A DNA stretch of 12,559 nt from Oscillospiraceae bacterium. GTDB taxonomy: Bacteria > Bacillota > Clostridia > Oscillospirales > Ruminococcaceae. The DNA lies in assembly GCA_014796735.1 (NCBI GenBank), contig JAAVIG010000199.1, forward strand, positions 1-12,559, in the 5' to 3' direction. Every line of letters starts with the position of its first letter. Position 1 is the stretch's first letter. A model generated the notes under the pieces. It was given only the letters and a program-made list of their open reading frames with translations. It had not been told where the DNA came from and made no database searches. A program made the translations under genes and the position numbers. This document shows positions 1-6,587 of this stretch, piece by piece.

Positions 1-13
1 ATTTGTATGGGCG

Positions 14-27
14 ATCCCCGAAGGGAT
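14..27 (+). repeat. Small inverted repeat upstream of first promoter
   Basis: ATCCC (14-18) and GGGAT (23-27) are complementary and flank a CGAA tetraloop. A diverged counterpart, GATCCC-aaaa-GAGATC, lies at 6473-6488 upstream of the clpP promoter, so this is probably the outer part of the same duplicated regulatory cassette. It could be a second operator half or the tail of an upstream hairpin; the window begins too close to tell. Confidence 0.4.
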
Positions 28-30
28 ATG

Positions 31-76
31 AAACTATCCGTGAACTTCACGGATAGTTTTCGAAGTCCGGTATAAT
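31..76 (+). promoter_or_regulatory. Promoter with overlapping palindromic operator (copy A)
   Basis: A perfect palindrome has arms AAACTATCCGTGAA (31-44) and its reverse complement (46-59) around a single central C at 45. A consensus TATAAT is at 71-76. The best -35 candidate, TTCACG at 46-51, is a weak match, lies inside the right arm and is 19 bases from the -10. A poor -35 covered by a palindrome is the usual layout of a site controlled by a dimeric DNA-binding protein; that role is inferred. A diverged copy with identical spacing lies upstream of clpP. Confidence 0.7.
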
Positions 77-83
77 GTATACA

Positions 84-356
84 GGAGGCAAAAGAAAGGT
101 CGCTTACAATTGAATACCGGCGCGCAAGAACAGACGTTCTCCTGCTTAACGAGACTTTCGCATTGATGCGAGTAATCCCGCCTTAGAGCGGTAACTTCGG
201 GCGGTTACACCAACCGCACGGGGCGGAAAGGAGAAGACTCAATACGAATCCTGCGAGTTTCACCGCTCGTATGCGAGGTTCTGCAAATGTGAGCGCAGTC
301 GGAGGTCCGCCGGCATAATTCATATCATGAAAACCATTTGTAAGGAGGTCAAAACC
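84..356 (+). other. Gene-free, possibly structured 5' leader of the coupling-protein operon
   Basis: From the expected transcript start to the first gene there are about 270 bases without a convincing gene. Reading frames starting near the AGGAGG at 82-88 are very short or lack a suitable start. Local hairpins can be drawn: CGCAT-tg-ATGCG (148-159), GTAAC/GTTAC around TTCGGGCG (about 191-208), and CTCG-tatg-CGAG (about 266-277), the last enclosed by CTGCG/CGCAG. These suggest a folded leader but match no riboswitch class I recognise. Confidence 0.4.
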
Positions 357-1679
357 ATGAAAAAGACAAACAACACACAGGCAATCAACGAGAAAGTAAA
401 AACAATCCCTGTTTCGGAGCGCATTCTTGCAAAAGGCGTGTATGTAAACAACGACACCCACATCACGAACCGCAATAACAACGATCTGATCGTCGGTCCT
501 ACGAGAGGCGGCAAAACCAGAGGGTATATTATCCCGAATCTGCTCCGCGCCTCCGAAAGTATGATCATCGCGGATACAAAGGGCAACCTTTACCGGCAGT
601 ATGGCGAATATTTGGCGGAAAAGGGCTATAACGTACAGTGCATTGATTTCAAGGATATTGAGAATACGCCGTGCGGATACAATCCGCTGGATTATGTACG
701 AAAAACAAGGAATCCACGACTGATCAAGCAGGGCGACCGCTATAACGAGCAGGACGTGAAAAAAATCGCGGCGATCATCTGTCCGATCCAAAGTGACAAA
801 GATCCGTTCTGGGATCTGGCGGCGCAGATGTACTTAGAAATGTTCATTCTTTACATTCTTCACAACTGTCCACAGAAGGAGCGCAACCTGTCAACGGTCT
901 ATATGCTGCTTTGTCTGATGGGTTCCAAAGAATTTAACTCCGTGATAGAAACGGAATTAAGGAATTATCCCAATAGCGTGTTTGCCAAAAAGTATAGAAT
1001 GATCTCGCAGAACGCGGCCGCCGAAAAAATGGAAGCCAGCATCAGGGGGATTCTCGCCCAGCATCTCGACTCGATATGCTACTCCACGACGGAACAGATG
1101 TTCACGATGAAAGAGCAGGTGGATATGGCGTCGTTTCTGAATCAAAAGACCGTGCTTTTCCTGAACATCAGCGACAATGACCGCAGTCAGGACTCTCTCG
1201 TGAATATTTTCTACACGCAGGCGTTCCAGTATCTGCTTTTCGAGGCAGATCGTCTGCCCGACAGCAGACTGCCGATCCCGGTTCGGTTCCTGCTCGATGA
1301 TTTCAGCACCAACACGGTTATCCCCAACTTTGACAAGCTCATTTCGGTCATCGGTTCGAGAGAGGTCAGCGTAAGTCTTATTGTACAGAGCCTTTCCCAG
1401 CTTCAGGGACTTTATTTCTCCGAAGAGGCAAAGACCATCATCAACAACTGCGATCACTGCCTGTACCTCGGCGGTATGGACACCGACACCGCAAGGCACT
1501 TTTCCGAGAAATTCAACTGCCAGATCTCGACCGTTCTGAATCTTCCGCTTGATTCCGCCTTTCTTTTTGAAAGAGGAAGCGCCCCCGTCAAAGTGAAAAA
1601 ATATTATCTGGAATCGGACGGGACCTACGCTGAATTAGTGCAAAAACGGAAGAACGCAGCGCGCGAACCCGCGGTTTAA
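357..1679 (+). CDS. Short soluble VirD4/TraG-like coupling-protein ATPase
   Basis: This 440-residue protein has the core of the type IV secretion coupling-protein family, ATPases that bring DNA or protein substrates to a conjugation channel. The Walker A motif GPTRGGKT is at residues 47-54. The Walker B position reads RFLLDDF with Asp314-Asp315, so Asp replaces the more usual catalytic Glu. The later QSLSQLQGLY and NNCDHCLYLGG segments are typical of the family in Clostridia. I chose the ATG at 357 because AAGGAGG (342-348) is 8 bases upstream; an ATG at 327 lacks such a site. Many relatives are around 600 residues with N-terminal membrane helices; this protein begins almost directly with the ATPase domain and has none. 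It is the first gene after the palindromic promoter and is followed after 37 bases by an acidic protein. The family is well supported; whether it still works in DNA transfer is unclear because no relaxase or channel gene is in view. Confidence 0.88.
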   Translation: MKKTNNTQAINEKVKTIPVSERILAKGVYVNNDTHITNRNNNDLIVGPTRGGKTRGYIIPNLLRASESMIIADTKGNLYRQYGEYLAEKGYNVQCIDFKDIENTPCGYNPLDYVRKTRNPRLIKQGDRYNEQDVKKIAAIICPIQSDKDPFWDLAAQMYLEMFILYILHNCPQKERNLSTVYMLLCLMGSKEFNSVIETELRNYPNSVFAKKYRMISQNAAAEKMEASIRGILAQHLDSICYSTTEQMFTMKEQVDMASFLNQKTVLFLNISDNDRSQDSLVNIFYTQAFQYLLFEADRLPDSRLPIPVRFLLDDFSTNTVIPNFDKLISVIGSREVSVSLIVQSLSQLQGLYFSEEAKTIINNCDHCLYLGGMDTDTARHFSEKFNCQISTVLNLPLDSAFLFERGSAPVKVKKYYLESDGTYAELVQKRKNAAREPAV

Positions 1680-1716
1680 TTTCAATTTTAACTTTACAAA
1701 GAAAGGAAATTTTATT

Positions 1717-2952
1717 ATGAGCAAAAGAACTTTAATGCCGATCCAAGAGCGCATCGAACGGACGAAGAATTCAAAGGCATTTTCTCCCGCGGACGCAGCG
1801 GGAAGAGTAACCAACATTGATAAAGCAATCATCTCGACTCTCATGACGGAGCAGGAAAAAAGCATGGGTATACTTCCGCCCGGTCCCCGGTCGATCGGCT
1901 CTTATTGCGCTGCGCTCAGTTTTGACGCAAAGGAAAGCCTGCGCCGCGAGAATAAAAGCCCTTACGAAGCGGCGTACGGCAATTTGATCGCCAATAAAAT
2001 ATTTTCTCTGGCATTCATGCTTGCGACGGTTCCCGACAGATTTGAGCGCGAAAACTTAAGACCGCTGACCTGTTATGATCTGAAAATGACGCTTGGCGAT
2101 TATCTGGACGCGCTCATCGACATAAGCTTCAACAAAGACGGAACCGTGGATACTGCCCACATCGAACAGTACCGCAAACTGAAAAAGGAGTTTTTGGAAA
2201 GCTTCGACCTCTCCAAGCCGCTCCGCAGCGCGATCGGAAGCATTCTGGATCAGTGCCGCGAGGCGCGCGCGGAGCTTGACCTCGCTTCTCACATTATCCG
2301 GTGCGGCATCGAATGCGATGCCTGGATCAGATATTACGAGCAGGAGCGGGAAATGCGGAAAGAATATCTCGAAAATGACTACTTTTACGCTGTCAGCGAG
2401 ATGAATTACAGAGCAGACTATGAGGAGGACTGCGAAGAAAACGATTCCTTGCAGGAGGAATCCAACGGTGAAACGTCCATCGGGGAGGAGCCCGCCGGTA
2501 TTATTCCGGTGCTGTTCGTTACCGAGGAGGAGCCCTATGCCGATGAAGAGCCCAGCAGCAGGGCGGAGCGGGAAGAGATCGAGGCGAGGGAACAGCTGAT
2601 CGAATATGATCCCTACGGATATTTCCTCTCAGCCGCCAAGGAGCTGCCCGAAGGCCAAAAGCTCGACTTTGAGAACAACACTTACGGTTTCGGCAGATTG
2701 ACGAATGGCCTGCTTCTGCTGCCTGAGGATTACTCGCCGGAGGCGTTAAAGGCGAAAGCCGATCAGGCGGAGCTTTCCCGGGGGTTTCGTTCGCTGCTTG
2801 ACGAGACAGTGACCGAGGAAAGCGTTTTAAACGCGTTCAAAGGGATCAACACCGCGATCGACAGGCTGTACCGCCTCCTGATCGAGCCGTTCGCCGTGCT
2901 TGGAATGTACCGCTTTAAACGTCACCTTGCTTACGAGGATTCAAAATGTTGA
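1717..2952 (+). CDS. Acidic protein of unknown function, operon partner of the coupling protein
   Basis: I do not recognise this 411-residue protein. No signal peptide or membrane helix is visible, so it is probably cytoplasmic. The N-terminal 230 residues look helical and mixed-charge, with a GILPPGPRS segment at 51-59. Residues about 234-293 form a strongly acidic, probably disordered linker rich in Glu, followed by a second folded region (about 295-405). The ATG at 1717 is preceded by AGAAAGGAAA, a moderate ribosome binding site. It starts 37 bases after the coupling-protein gene with no terminator or promoter visible between, so the two are probably co-transcribed. That points to an accessory role for the same element, for example an adaptor or chaperone, but nothing in the sequence establishes this. 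Confidence 0.75.
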   Translation: MSKRTLMPIQERIERTKNSKAFSPADAAGRVTNIDKAIISTLMTEQEKSMGILPPGPRSIGSYCAALSFDAKESLRRENKSPYEAAYGNLIANKIFSLAFMLATVPDRFERENLRPLTCYDLKMTLGDYLDALIDISFNKDGTVDTAHIEQYRKLKKEFLESFDLSKPLRSAIGSILDQCREARAELDLASHIIRCGIECDAWIRYYEQEREMRKEYLENDYFYAVSEMNYRADYEEDCEENDSLQEESNGETSIGEEPAGIIPVLFVTEEEPYADEEPSSRAEREEIEAREQLIEYDPYGYFLSAAKELPEGQKLDFENNTYGFGRLTNGLLLLPEDYSPEALKAKADQAELSRGFRSLLDETVTEESVLNAFKGINTAIDRLYRLLIEPFAVLGMYRFKRHLAYEDSKC

Positions 2953-2977
2953 CGTATGGCGAATTCTGTGATAAAAT
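2949..2977 (+). promoter_or_regulatory. Promoter of the LRR gene
   Basis: TTGACG (2949-2954) is spaced 17 bases from TAAAAT (2972-2977), a good sigma-A-type promoter. The -35 box overlaps the stop codon of the upstream gene (2950-2952). A nearby TATAAT at 2987-2992 directly abuts the ribosome binding site GGAGGA (2993-2998), so it would place the transcript start downstream of that site and is less likely to be used. Confidence 0.6.
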
Positions 2978-3006
2978 TTTAAAATGTATAATGGAGGATT
3001 TTATTT

Positions 3007-3681
3007 ATGGACAATTCTGAACTTTACCTGACAATTGAAAACGGTGTGGTTACGAAGTGCATCGCGGAGGCGACCAAAATTGTGATCCCTAACGGAGTGA
3101 TCGAAATCGGAGAAGACGCTTTTTTCAAGTGTGGTTCCTTGAAATCGATCACGATCCCCGGCAGCGTTGTTAAAATCGGAAACGGCGCTTTTTGCGAATG
3201 TTCAAAACTTCAATCCGTTACAATTCCCGGAAGTGTGACCGAGATCGGAAATTGGGCTTTTTACGACTGTCAAGGTCTGAAATCGGCAGCGATCCCGGAC
3301 GGCGTGACCAAAATCGGAGAGGACGCTTTTGCGTTCTGCAACCATCTTAAATCCATCACACTCCCCAACAACTTGGTCAAAATAGGAGAATATGCTTTTT
3401 ATAAATGCGAAATTCTTCAGTCCCTCACGATCCCCGATGGCGTAAACGAAATCAATCCCAGTATTTTTAGACGCTGTGACTGCCTTCGCGAGATTGTCTA
3501 CAAGGGAAAAGCGTATGCAAACGTAGCCGAATTTTGCCAGGAGCTTGGCCTCGAATTGGATTATAATCCTAATAATTTTGGATTTGACCTTGAGATTAAC
3601 ATCGATTACGATAAATTGGAAATTGATGATGAGCCTGATGATGAATTTGACGATGATTCTAACGATAATCCTGACGATTAA
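3007..3681 (+). CDS. BspA-type leucine-rich repeat protein, no export signal
   Basis: This 224-residue protein consists largely of six repeats with an exact 23-residue period. The repeats begin at the IP or LP dipeptides at residues 27, 50, 73, 96, 119 and 142, each followed by the pattern G-V-x-x-I-G-x-x-A-F-x-x-C-x-x-L. This is the LRR_5/BspA family, known from surface and adhesion proteins and from many uncharacterised gut-bacterial proteins, where it forms a protein-binding solenoid. There is no signal peptide, membrane anchor or cell-wall anchor, so a cytoplasmic binding role is more likely than adhesion. The C-terminus (about 199-224) is a low-complexity Asp-rich tail. GGAGGA (2993-2998) precedes the ATG. 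The gene has its own promoter and possibly its own terminator, so it looks like an independent module between two pairs of unknown genes. Its binding partner is unknown. Confidence 0.88.
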   Translation: MDNSELYLTIENGVVTKCIAEATKIVIPNGVIEIGEDAFFKCGSLKSITIPGSVVKIGNGAFCECSKLQSVTIPGSVTEIGNWAFYDCQGLKSAAIPDGVTKIGEDAFAFCNHLKSITLPNNLVKIGEYAFYKCEILQSLTIPDGVNEINPSIFRRCDCLREIVYKGKAYANVAEFCQELGLELDYNPNNFGFDLEINIDYDKLEIDDEPDDEFDDDSNDNPDD

Positions 3682-3693
3682 AAGAATCGTCTC

Positions 3694-3720
3694 GCCCCCG
3701 TCCCGCAAACGAGGGGGCTT
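3694..3720 (+). terminator. Possible terminator after the LRR gene
   Basis: GCCCCC (3694-3699) can pair with GGGGGC (3713-3718), extended by GT/AC across a two-base bulge, with a short loop. It sits 13 bases after the stop codon, but only three T residues follow, so termination would be inefficient. There is no convincing new promoter before the next gene, which may depend on readthrough here. Confidence 0.35.
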
Positions 3721-3782
3721 TCCCGTCGGTGCGAATCCATGCCGCCGTCAATATGCTTTTTCATCAAGAAAGGAGAAAAACA

Positions 3783-4928
3783 ATGATACATGAAATAACC
3801 GAAAATCAAAGGGATAAAATGCGTTACAGACGCAAGGTGCTTCAAGACAGGCTGAAAGAGCTGGAGCATCTTGTCACCGGAAGGGGGGAAAGCTATCTGC
3901 CCCTTATCTCCAACGAGAAGGAAAAAGTCACCAAGGAGAAAACCGAACAGTTCATTTCGGAAATGCTCGGAGCGTTTCAGCGATATATCAAGTTTAACCC
4001 GCACCGCACCCTTAGCGGGAAAACCTTGGAAATGTATGAAAGCTTTCTTTATTGCGCAATATTGAGCCTTGACATGGAACACTCCCGCCGTGACTACAAG
4101 GTGATAAATTGGCGCATTTCGTCCGTTTTTGAGGATATTGTGAACCGTGCCGAGAAGGTGGAGATTGTCGGCTGCAACAGCATGGACTCATACATGAAGG
4201 AATGCTACCGTGCCTACCGCACCGCCTGCGACATGCGAGACGAGCACAGACGCAAGTCCATGAATGACCCAATACTCCGCAATTTTAGTTTCGATATCGG
4301 TCCTGCTATGCCGGAAACAGATTCCGAATTTTGTATTGAAGTAAAGCGTTCTCTCGAATTACTCAACTATCCGACATTTATAGAATGTTTTGCCGATGAA
4401 GCAATGCGCAAATTTCGTGAGGATTACGAAAATGGAGCGGAAAAACCCACAGTTCCCTTGAACGTAGAACTCCCCTCTTTCACACATTACGATGACGAAG
4501 AGAACGGCGGGTTTGCTTTAAGGCATGAACGGGACAGACTGATAGATGAAGCATTAGATTCCCTCGGTGAGGACGAAACATATGATGACAGCAAAATGCT
4601 GAAAAATTTTACCGACGAGGAGATCAGAGCCCGTGAACAGGGCAGAGCTCAAGAAGAGCTGTATGCAGTTGAGGCGAAGTGGAAAGACGAGATCGTTTTT
4701 GAAGGAGAAACCCTTATCCAAAATTTTGTACAGTTTCTGTCGCTGTATTTTGAAAGTCCCGACCGCAGGTATTTTGCGGAGGATATACGGAATATGGTGG
4801 ATACTTTTTTGTATGAACACAGAATTTCGGCATTCTCGCTGGGCAACGATTACGGCATGATAAGCTATTACATTGACAGAACCAAAAGCCGTATCGAAAA
4901 GGAGATCGAGAGGGGAGGAAGAAAATGA
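3783..4928 (+). CDS. Unknown protein, first of a translationally coupled pair
   Basis: I do not recognise this 381-residue protein. It has no signal peptide or membrane helix and looks predominantly helical and highly charged. The start at 3783 is chosen because AAAGGAG (3769-3775) lies 7 bases upstream; the longer frame from 3729 begins at a non-ATG codon without a ribosome binding site. Acidic patches occur around HYDDEENGG and GEDETYDD in the middle and second half. Its stop overlaps the start of the next gene in an ATGA, so the two products are probably made together in matched amounts and may form a complex. Helix-rich charged proteins next to a coupling-protein ATPase could be accessory transfer or regulatory proteins, but this is position-based inference only. 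Confidence 0.75.
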   Translation: MIHEITENQRDKMRYRRKVLQDRLKELEHLVTGRGESYLPLISNEKEKVTKEKTEQFISEMLGAFQRYIKFNPHRTLSGKTLEMYESFLYCAILSLDMEHSRRDYKVINWRISSVFEDIVNRAEKVEIVGCNSMDSYMKECYRAYRTACDMRDEHRRKSMNDPILRNFSFDIGPAMPETDSEFCIEVKRSLELLNYPTFIECFADEAMRKFREDYENGAEKPTVPLNVELPSFTHYDDEENGGFALRHERDRLIDEALDSLGEDETYDDSKMLKNFTDEEIRAREQGRAQEELYAVEAKWKDEIVFEGETLIQNFVQFLSLYFESPDRRYFAEDIRNMVDTFLYEHRISAFSLGNDYGMISYYIDRTKSRIEKEIERGGRK

Positions 4929-5944
4929 GCGTAGTGGATATTTTTAGCTTTTATCAGCAGCTTGAAAGCGATTACAGAGAAATGTCGGAGGGCGAAAAAG
5001 ACAGGAGAGCCGTCAAAAAAGAAGAGGGTGAAAAAATTTCCAATGCCGATAAAAAGGTGAGAGAAAGCTTTTTGTATCAATACCTTAAGTCGAAAAAGGA
5101 AGCCGACGCACGGCAGATCTCCGCTGATGAGGAACTGCTTTTTTCCGCATCTGATAAATACACTCGTTTAAAGGGTGCGTATTTTGCCTGTGAGAATAAA
5201 ACAATTACTAAAGAAAAATACCGTGACATTTTTTTCGAGCTGAACGGCGGCGTAAAAATGCGCGAGAAGCTTTTTGACGCCGACCCCGACGCAGCGCTGG
5301 ATCAGCTTGGAGACAGACTTCTAAAGGACTCGGCAGACGATTTTATCCACAATGGAAAAGCCAAGCTTAAAAAGCACAAGATCGATTACTCAAAAGGCAC
5401 ACGCATTGACATGATCGAAATGCTCCATGAATTCAATATGTATACAAAATCGGTATCCTTTGCAGGCGCATCGAATATAAGCGATGACTATATAGAAAAA
5501 TGCGAGACTCTGTATAAGATAATCCGCAGGGACGGCAAAAGGTCAGAGTATTTTATTCCGCTGTATATCGACAAGGATTCGGGAGCGGGCGTTTACATAA
5601 TCGGAAATGATATTTTAAATATGGATGAAGCCAAGGTATGCGTGTTGGTGTTCTCTGCGGCTTATGAGGCAGATGATCCGTTTATTCCGATCGATGCGGA
5701 ATATACAATATGCAGCAGCGCTCGTGATGCCTTTAAGAAAATAAAAAGAGGCATTGAAACGGGAGAGTATTTCAACGGATATTCCGAGCATAACGGCGAT
5801 ACACTTCCCGAAAACGTTGACGAATGTTTCGGATCCCGCTTCTTTGACTCGCTTTCCATCAAAAACAGCGGACGAGAAGAAATAAAACGCAAATACAGCG
5901 AACTGGAAATCGAGGGCATTAAGAAAATAAAAGAAGATGAATAA
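4925..5944 (+). CDS. Unknown protein, second of the coupled pair
   Basis: This 339-residue protein is not recognised. It starts within the ATGA overlap with the preceding gene, with GGGAGGAAG just upstream as ribosome binding site. The N-terminal 60 residues are very Lys/Glu-rich and helical. The middle contains YFIPLYIDKDSGAGVYIIG, which looks like beta strands of a globular domain, and the C-terminus is again a charged helix ending in KKIKEDE. No membrane segment or signal peptide is visible. The gene ends only six bases before a mobile element, so any original terminator has been displaced or replaced. With the preceding gene it probably forms a functional unit, but the function cannot be inferred from sequence alone. 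Confidence 0.75.
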   Translation: MSVVDIFSFYQQLESDYREMSEGEKDRRAVKKEEGEKISNADKKVRESFLYQYLKSKKEADARQISADEELLFSASDKYTRLKGAYFACENKTITKEKYRDIFFELNGGVKMREKLFDADPDAALDQLGDRLLKDSADDFIHNGKAKLKKHKIDYSKGTRIDMIEMLHEFNMYTKSVSFAGASNISDDYIEKCETLYKIIRRDGKRSEYFIPLYIDKDSGAGVYIIGNDILNMDEAKVCVLVFSAAYEADDPFIPIDAEYTICSSARDAFKKIKRGIETGEYFNGYSEHNGDTLPENVDECFGSRFFDSLSIKNSGREEIKRKYSELEIEGIKKIKEDE

Positions 5945-6045
5945 ATATAAAGGGGCTGTAAAAAAACAGCACATGATCTCTAAGAGCGAATTTTCACTCG
6001 CACAACTGTCCTGATAGCACGAATTTCAAAAATCGACCGAGTTTA

Positions 6046-6205
6046 GAACTTGTTCCAATAGAAGTGGTGTGCGGATTTTCGAGAGAAATTTTTCGTGATC
6101 AAGGAAGAAAAGCGCAGGAATACTTGACGTATTTCAAGCTTTTCTGACGCAGAGCACGGAAAATTTCGCCGGAAAGACGTGCGCCAATCCTATTGGAACA
6201 TGTTC
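6046..6205. mobile_element. Inner inverted-repeat element inserted in the outer one
   Basis: GAACTTGTTCCAATAG (6046-6061) and CTATTGGAACATGTTC (6190-6205) are inverted repeats matching at 15 of 16 positions. The interior is also roughly palindromic (for example AGAAAAGC near 6111 and GCTTTTCT near 6139), so the whole 160 bp can fold into a long imperfect hairpin. The element is flanked on both sides by TTA (6043-6045 and 6206-6208), which fits a 3-bp target duplication. It encodes no protein. Confidence 0.68.
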
Positions 6206-6243
6206 TTAGAGTTTTTGCCCAATTTTTCAAGCAAAAACTCTAA
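6206..6243. repeat. Hairpin 1 with loop CCAATTTTTCAA
   Basis: TTAGAGTTTTTGC (6206-6218) is the exact reverse complement of 6231-6243, around the 12-base loop CCAATTTTTCAA. Before the inner element inserted, the left arm would have continued into 6034-6045 and paired with 6244-6252. Confidence 0.75.
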
Positions 6244-6264
6244 ACTCAGTCGGATAGTAAACAT

Positions 6265-6298
6265 TTTAAAATTACCCAATTTTTCAAGTAATTTTAAA
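6265..6298. repeat. Hairpin 2 with the identical loop CCAATTTTTCAA
   Basis: TTTAAAATTAC (6265-6275) pairs perfectly with 6288-6298. The loop is identical to that of hairpin 1 although the stems are unrelated in sequence, so the loop rather than the stem sequence appears to be conserved. Confidence 0.72.
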
Positions 6299-6397
6299 GA
6301 GAACCTTAAATCAGCACAAGTTGCCTGAAAGCATAAAATATAAGGGACTATTTTTTTACAGCCCCTATTTTTTATTTTCAATTACACTCTAATCACT

Positions 6398-6457
6398 ATT
6401 TCCAATCAACAGCATAATTTGTCTATACTTTGATTGGAAATTAGTATTAGATATAAT
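6398..6457 (+). promoter_or_regulatory. Distal clpP promoter with inverted repeat over the -35
   Basis: ATTTCCAATCAA (6398-6409) and TTGATTGGAAAT (6430-6441) are perfect inverted repeats 20 bases apart. The right arm contains a -35 candidate TTGATT (6430-6435), 16 bases before a TATAAT at 6452-6457. The arrangement fits a promoter controlled by a protein binding both half-sites, or alternatively the hairpin ends an upstream transcript. No T-run follows, which favours the promoter reading. Confidence 0.5.
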
Positions 6458-6496
6458 AGGAACTGTCAGAGAGATCCCAAAAGAGATCGTAAAAGC

Positions 6497-6536
6497 TCCG
6501 TGAAATTGACGGAAGATTTTCAAGACCTGATATAAT
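6497..6536 (+). promoter_or_regulatory. Proximal clpP promoter/operator (copy B)
   Basis: TTGACG (6506-6511) and TATAAT (6531-6536) are separated by 19 bases. TCCGTGAA-a-TTGACGGA (6497-6513) is a palindrome with one mismatch that covers the -35. The region 6491-6560 aligns without gaps to 31-100 with 44 of 70 positions identical, and the palindrome centre is 26 bases before the -10 in both. This indicates a duplicated promoter/operator that probably answers to the same regulator as copy A. Confidence 0.68.
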
Positions 6537-6587
6537 ACAAACAGGGGTGAGGGAAAGGTTGGAATCATTCAAAAAGGAGAAATTACT

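Larger units (their letters stand above)
5951..6366. mobile_element. Outer MITE-like element with perfect 16-bp terminal inverted repeats
   Basis: AGGGGCTGTAAAAAAA (5951-5966) is exactly the reverse complement of 6351-6366. Between the two ends there is no credible gene, which fits a miniature inverted-repeat (non-autonomous) element moved by a transposase encoded elsewhere. The ends resemble the GGGGCTGT-type termini common in Firmicutes insertion sequences; the exact family is not assignable by eye. No clear target duplication is visible. Without the inner insertion the element would be about 253 bp. In the transcript of the upstream operon the two ends would pair and be followed by a T-rich stretch (6368-6378), so the element may act as the operon's terminator. 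Confidence 0.72.

Noticed and set aside
183..791. 202-codon open frame on the - strand
   Set aside because: Antisense to the coupling-protein gene and leader; its protein has no family features.
3007..3681. Surface adhesin
   Set aside because: BspA-type repeats suggest it, but there is no signal peptide, membrane helix or cell-wall anchor.
3202..3708. Open frame on the - strand opposite the LRR gene
   Set aside because: It is produced by the repetitive codon pattern of the LRR repeats; the + strand repeats have an exact 23-residue period and a promoter.
5951..6366. CRISPR array or tandem repeat array in the 5945-6587 gap
   Set aside because: The repeats are inverted ends and two hairpins, not evenly spaced direct repeats with unique spacers.
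6190..6381. 63-codon - strand frame containing two EKLG-type repeats
   Set aside because: The apparent protein repeat comes from the duplicated hairpin loop of the mobile element; no ribosome binding site.
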